The notes beneath the pieces are model-generated. The model searched no databases. It was not told the origin of the DNA and saw only the letters and a list, made by a program, of their open reading frames with translations. A DNA stretch of 9,452 bases, from positions 1 through 9,452 of the forward strand of contig JAKAFV010000009.1 in assembly GCA_021817915.1 (NCBI GenBank), written 5' to 3'. Source of the stretch: a bacterium (GTDB lineage: Bacteria; Patescibacteriota; Minisyncoccia; UBA6257; UBA9933). Below, one piece after another: positions 7,312 through 9,452 of the stretch (position 1 is its first letter; each line of letters begins with the position of its first letter). The position numbers and the translations under genes are program-made.

Positions 7312-8475
7312 TTACTTTCTCCTTTTTCTCAAAAATGCCGGCATATCCAAAATGTCTTCATCTTTTTCCTCTTTCTCTTTATTTTTCTTTGATTTTTTAG
7401 CGGACTTTTCAGACTCTTCAAAAAGAGAGCCGTTTCCCGCCGGCTCTTCAAAAATTTCTTCCCGCGCGGTTATTCTGGGCGCGAAAAGCCCTTGCGAAAG
7501 CATGTCGTTATTCCCTCCGTAGTTTCCGTTAAATCCCGTGGCAATAAGAGTAATTTTCAATTGGCCTTTGTTAAGCCGTCTGTCATGGTACGCCCCGAAA
7601 ATTATTTTCGCTCCCGGGTCTATATTTTCTGAAATCAAATTCGCCGCCTCGTTTATCTCGCTCATCTTCAAATCGCGCTGGCCGGAAATGCCGAATAAAA
7701 CTCCTTTAGCTCCGTCTATGGACATTTCAAGCAAGGGAGAATTTATCGCTTGCGTCGCGGCGACTGTTGCTCTGTCTTTTCCGCTTGCCTTGCCAATGCC
7801 GATAACCGAAGCGCCGGCGTCGCTCATTATGGCTTTCACGTCGGCGAAATCCACATTCACTATGCCCGGAGAAATAATAAGTTCAGTAATTCCCAGAACC
7901 GCGTTTTTCAAAACTTCATCTATCGCTTCAAACGCTTTTATTAAAGAAGTTTCTTTGTTTATTATTGAAAAAATTTTGTCGTTCGGAATGGCTATTAAGG
8001 TATCAACTTTTTCCTTGACTCTGGCTATCCCGTCCTGGGCGATCTGCGCCCTTTTTGAACCTTCAAAGCCAAATGGCTTGGTAACAACCGCTATCGTTAA
8101 AATTCCAAGCTCTTTGGCTATTTCAGCCACAATTGGAGTGGCGCCTGTGCCTGTTCCCCCGCCAAATCCGGCGGCAATAAAAATCATATCCGCGCCTTTT
8201 AAAGCTTCGGCTATTTCAGCCCTGTCTTCCTCGGCCGCTTGCTGGCCGATTTCCGGATTCATTCCGGTTCCCAAACCCCTTGTAAGGCCTTTGCCTATAT
8301 GAATCTTCTTTTTTGCCTGGGCGTGGTTAAGGTCTTGAATATCGGTGTTTATCACTATTAAGTCTATGCTCCTTGGAAAAGAATCGGCCATTCTCGTTAC
8401 CGCGTTGCCGCCGGCTCCGCCAACGCCAACGACTTTAATTTTTGCCGGATAATTTTCCTTGGAATTTTTAGCCAT
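7312..8475 (-). CDS. ftsZ: Cell division protein FtsZ
   Basis: FtsZ is the tubulin-like GTPase that polymerises into the division ring. With the ATG at 8475 the protein is 387 residues, a normal length. The nucleotide-binding core begins AKIKVVGVGGAGGNAVTRM (11-29). The tubulin signature is FGGGTGTGATP (104-114), and the T7 synergy loop NVDFADVKAIM (207-217) has Asn207, Asp209 and Asp212 for GTP hydrolysis. After the C-terminal domain, a charged Lys/Glu-rich linker (about 335-372) leads to the conserved tail DILDMPAFLRKRRK, which in other bacteria binds FtsA-like membrane anchors. The start is not certain: the frame stays open upstream for about 40 codons, with TTG at 8502 and ATT at 8577 behind a strong GGAGG. 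I prefer 8475 because MAKNSKENYPAKIKVVGVGG fits known FtsZ N-termini. It is the first gene of the leftward cassette, with its own promoter and a long leader. Confidence 0.96.
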   Translation of the reverse strand: MAKNSKENYPAKIKVVGVGGAGGNAVTRMADSFPRSIDLIVINTDIQDLNHAQAKKKIHIGKGLTRGLGTGMNPEIGQQAAEEDRAEIAEALKGADMIFIAAGFGGGTGTGATPIVAEIAKELGILTIAVVTKPFGFEGSKRAQIAQDGIARVKEKVDTLIAIPNDKIFSIINKETSLIKAFEAIDEVLKNAVLGITELIISPGIVNVDFADVKAIMSDAGASVIGIGKASGKDRATVAATQAINSPLLEMSIDGAKGVLFGISGQRDLKMSEINEAANLISENIDPGAKIIFGAYHDRRLNKGQLKITLIATGFNGNYGGNNDMLSQGLFAPRITAREEIFEEPAGNGSLFEESEKSAKKSKKNKEKEEKDEDILDMPAFLRKRRK

Positions 8476-8717
8476 GCCCAGTAATTCAACTTCAATTGGC
8501 AAAAATTTATGAGAATCAATGCCTTTTTTGAAGTTTTTATAAATATTATTGATTAATCGTTTTTTTGTTATTTTAATAAAATTTTTGCCTCCGTTTATGT
8601 TCTTTTTTGGATTTCACTTACGGCAATGCCCGCCATTCAACGTAATATTTCTACCCCCTAATCCTAAAACTGATTTACTCTAAAAAGAACATCGTTGAAG
8701 TTGAATCACTGGGCATG
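8473..8717 (-). promoter_or_regulatory. ftsZ 5' leader with a 23-nt inverted repeat pairing the 5' end to the start codon
   Basis: The 23 nt at 8695-8717 (plus strand TTGAAGTTGAAT, C, ACTGGGCATG) recur on the minus strand at 8495-8473 with one C/T difference. In the minus-strand ftsZ transcript the first segment, at the extreme 5' end, can therefore pair with the region ending at the ftsZ AUG over 23 bp, the single difference being a G-U pair. A third imperfect copy (8626-8642; minus strand GTTGAAT, GGC, GGGCAT) has the same sense as the start site. It could instead form a 6+7-bp stem with the 5' segment. The 5' segment also encodes a 13-codon frame (MPSDSTSTMFFLE, 8716-8675). The repeats are seen directly; a regulatory RNA role is inferred. 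Confidence 0.55.
8588..8592 (-). promoter_or_regulatory. Strong GGAGG ribosome-binding site without an ATG
   Basis: On the minus strand GGAGG is followed by CAAAAATTTT and then ATT (8577-8575), which is in frame with ftsZ. It is the best Shine-Dalgarno sequence in the window, yet no ATG, GTG or TTG lies at a usable distance. It either serves a non-AUG start that adds 34 residues to FtsZ (IKITKKRLINNIYKNFKKG and onward), or it is a relic. Confidence 0.45.
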
Positions 8718-8726
8718 ATAATAAAG

Positions 8727-8755
8727 ATATTATAGTTTCCACGAGGCCAAGTCAA
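8727..8755 (-). promoter_or_regulatory. Predicted sigma70-type promoter of ftsZ
   Basis: On the minus strand TTGACT (8755-8750) is followed by TATAAT (8734-8729) after 15 bp, or by the overlapping TAATAT (8732-8727) after 17 bp. Either predicts transcription starting near 8720-8722, about 5 nt before the leader inverted repeat and about 245 nt before the ATG at 8475. Confidence 0.55.
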
Positions 8756-8785
8756 TTGCCATTATCCACTGGCAAAAAGGGAAGA

Positions 8786-8869
8786 TTTAAGACTTAAGAA
8801 ATAAGTATTAAGAATTGAAATATCCTTATTTTCTCTATTTCTTATACCTTAAACCTTATATCTTATTTT
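8786..8869. repeat. TTAAGA-type imperfect palindrome between the ftsZ and ComEC-like promoters
   Basis: The left arm (8786-8815) contains TTAAGA/ATAAG units several times. The right arm (about 8837-8869) contains the complementary CTTAT/CTTAA units, so the two arms can form an A/T-rich hairpin. It lies in the 431-bp stretch (8503-8933) without a convincing gene, between the divergent genes. It is a different sequence family from the 105-bp elements and the secD-secF repeat, but similar in design. Confidence 0.55.
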
Positions 8870-8922
8870 TATTCCTCATCTATTTATAAATTAAGTCTGG
8901 CATCAACAACGAAAAAATTATA

Positions 8923-8937
8923 CCATACTAAGTATGG
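8923..8937. promoter_or_regulatory. 15-bp palindrome over the start codon of the ComEC-like gene
   Basis: CCATACT-A-AGTATGG is a perfect 7-bp inverted repeat with a one-base centre, covering the ATG at 8934. A TATACC (8919-8924) next to it could be a -10 box, but no good -35 is seen. It could be an operator or a small hairpin; it could also be chance. Confidence 0.3.
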
Positions 8938-9452
8938 CTAAAAACCTTGTTTTTATAATCATTTTATTCTTAATTATTTTTGATTTTTTTGTTTGGGCGG
9001 AAATATTTTTCGGCGGGCCAAGCAAAAATACCGAACTTTATTTTTTAAACGTCGGCCAAGGCGACGGCGAACTAATTGTCTGGCCAAATAATATTAAAAC
9101 ATTGATAGATGCCGGCCCGGCGAACAAAGCCTCAGAAGAATTTTCATATTTATTTTCGCCATTCAACCGCTACATAGATTTAATCGTCCTTACCCATCCC
9201 GAATTAGACCATTTTGGCGGATTAATCGGCGTTATAAAACGCTATCAAGTCGGCGCTTTCATTTTTAACGGCGCGACAAAAGATTCAAACGGATTTAACG
9301 ACCTGGAAAAAATAATTCAAGAAAATAAAATTAAAACAATCGTCCTTTCCGAGGGCGATAAAATAAAATATCTGGAAAATTATTTTGACGTCCTTTCGCC
9401 AGGGAAAAAATTAAGTTTGGGAGCGACAAACGAAGACGGGCTTGTTTTAAAA
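8934..9452 (+). CDS. Membrane-anchored ComEC-like metallo-beta-lactamase-fold hydrolase (3' end missing)
   Basis: The frame runs 173 codons from ATG 8934 to the right edge. Residues 5-22 are a single hydrophobic helix (LVFIIIFLLIIFDFFVW), a signal anchor that would place the rest outside the membrane. The body follows the ComEC/Rec2 C-terminal domain: LYFLNVGQGDGELIVWP (35-51), LIDAGP (57-62), and the metal-binding motif LTHPELDHFGGL (86-97) with His88, Asp92 and His93. Near the edge is NEDGLVLK, matching the usual NxxSLVLK strand. ComEC's competence channel is absent here, since the protein starts directly with the anchor and hydrolase. It is therefore a stand-alone domain, possibly a surface nuclease or phosphodiesterase that helps DNA uptake or scavenging (inference). 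It is divergent from ftsZ. Confidence 0.85.
   Translation, partial: MAKNLVFIIILFLIIFDFFVWAEIFFGGPSKNTELYFLNVGQGDGELIVWPNNIKTLIDAGPANKASEEFSYLFSPFNRYIDLIVLTHPELDHFGGLIGVIKRYQVGAFIFNGATKDSNGFNDLEKIIQENKIKTIVLSEGDKIKYLENYFDVLSPGKKLSLGATNEDGLVLK

Noticed and set aside
7538..8302. Plus-strand open frame of 254 codons
   Set aside because: It is the antisense shadow of ftsZ. The peptide is low in charged residues with no known motif, while the minus strand encodes all FtsZ signatures.
8476..8502. TTG at 8502 as the ftsZ start
   Set aside because: It has no ribosome site and no support; either the ATG at 8475 or a start near the GGAGG is better.
8503..8933. CRISPR, tRNA, riboswitch of a known class, or a hidden gene in the long spacer
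   Set aside because: No regularly spaced repeats, cloverleaf or known aptamer core was visible; frames are short and lack coding character apart from the possible ftsZ extension.

Overview
This window looks like chromosomal DNA from a Patescibacteria (Candidate Phyla Radiation) bacterium, probably a Parcubacteria-type lineage. This is an inference. The reasons are the AT-rich sequence, the long A/T-dominated spacers with palindromic repeats, and the particular gene types. These include a large B12-dependent ribonucleotide reductase with a C-terminal Cys cluster, a sigma-region-4/HARE-HTH fusion, a short SecD, and a membrane protein of the kind found beside conjugation-type ATPases in this group. 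Stop codon use fits the standard bacterial code.

Layout. Almost everything lies on the minus strand, so transcription runs from right to left: ftsZ (cell division), nrdJ (class II ribonucleotide reductase), secD and secF (export motor subunits), a small regulator-like protein (sigma region 4 + HARE-HTH), and a membrane-anchored protein cut by the left edge. One gene at the right edge points the other way: a membrane-anchored metallo-beta-lactamase-fold protein like the C-terminal domain of ComEC, cut by the window end. The cassette is housekeeping in character. There is no sign of phage, transposase, CRISPR, tRNA or rRNA.

The spacers are the unusual part. The nrdJ-secD and ftsZ-nrdJ gaps are each filled wall to wall by a related palindromic element of about 105 bp, built from ATCCGAA/TTCGGAT units with near-matching ends and abutting the upstream stop codon. 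The secD-secF gap and the ftsZ/ComEC-like gap hold imperfect palindromes of two other sequence families.

The most interesting signal is upstream of ftsZ. A sigma70-like promoter (8727-8755, minus) would start the ftsZ transcript almost exactly at a 23-nt segment (8695-8717). That segment is complementary, with one G-U pair, to the 23 nt ending at the ftsZ ATG (8473-8495). A third, imperfect copy of the start-site sequence lies between them (8626-8642) and could compete for the same 5' segment. This is the geometry of a cis-acting RNA switch on ftsZ translation; it is a hypothesis from sequence alone. The same leader carries a strong GGAGG with no ATG after it, so the true ftsZ start is uncertain.

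Two start problems recur. Both ftsZ (possible extension) and the left-edge gene have an open frame whose best-placed start would be ATT or follow a frameshift. The regulator gene has a promoter placed so that its mRNA would be leaderless.
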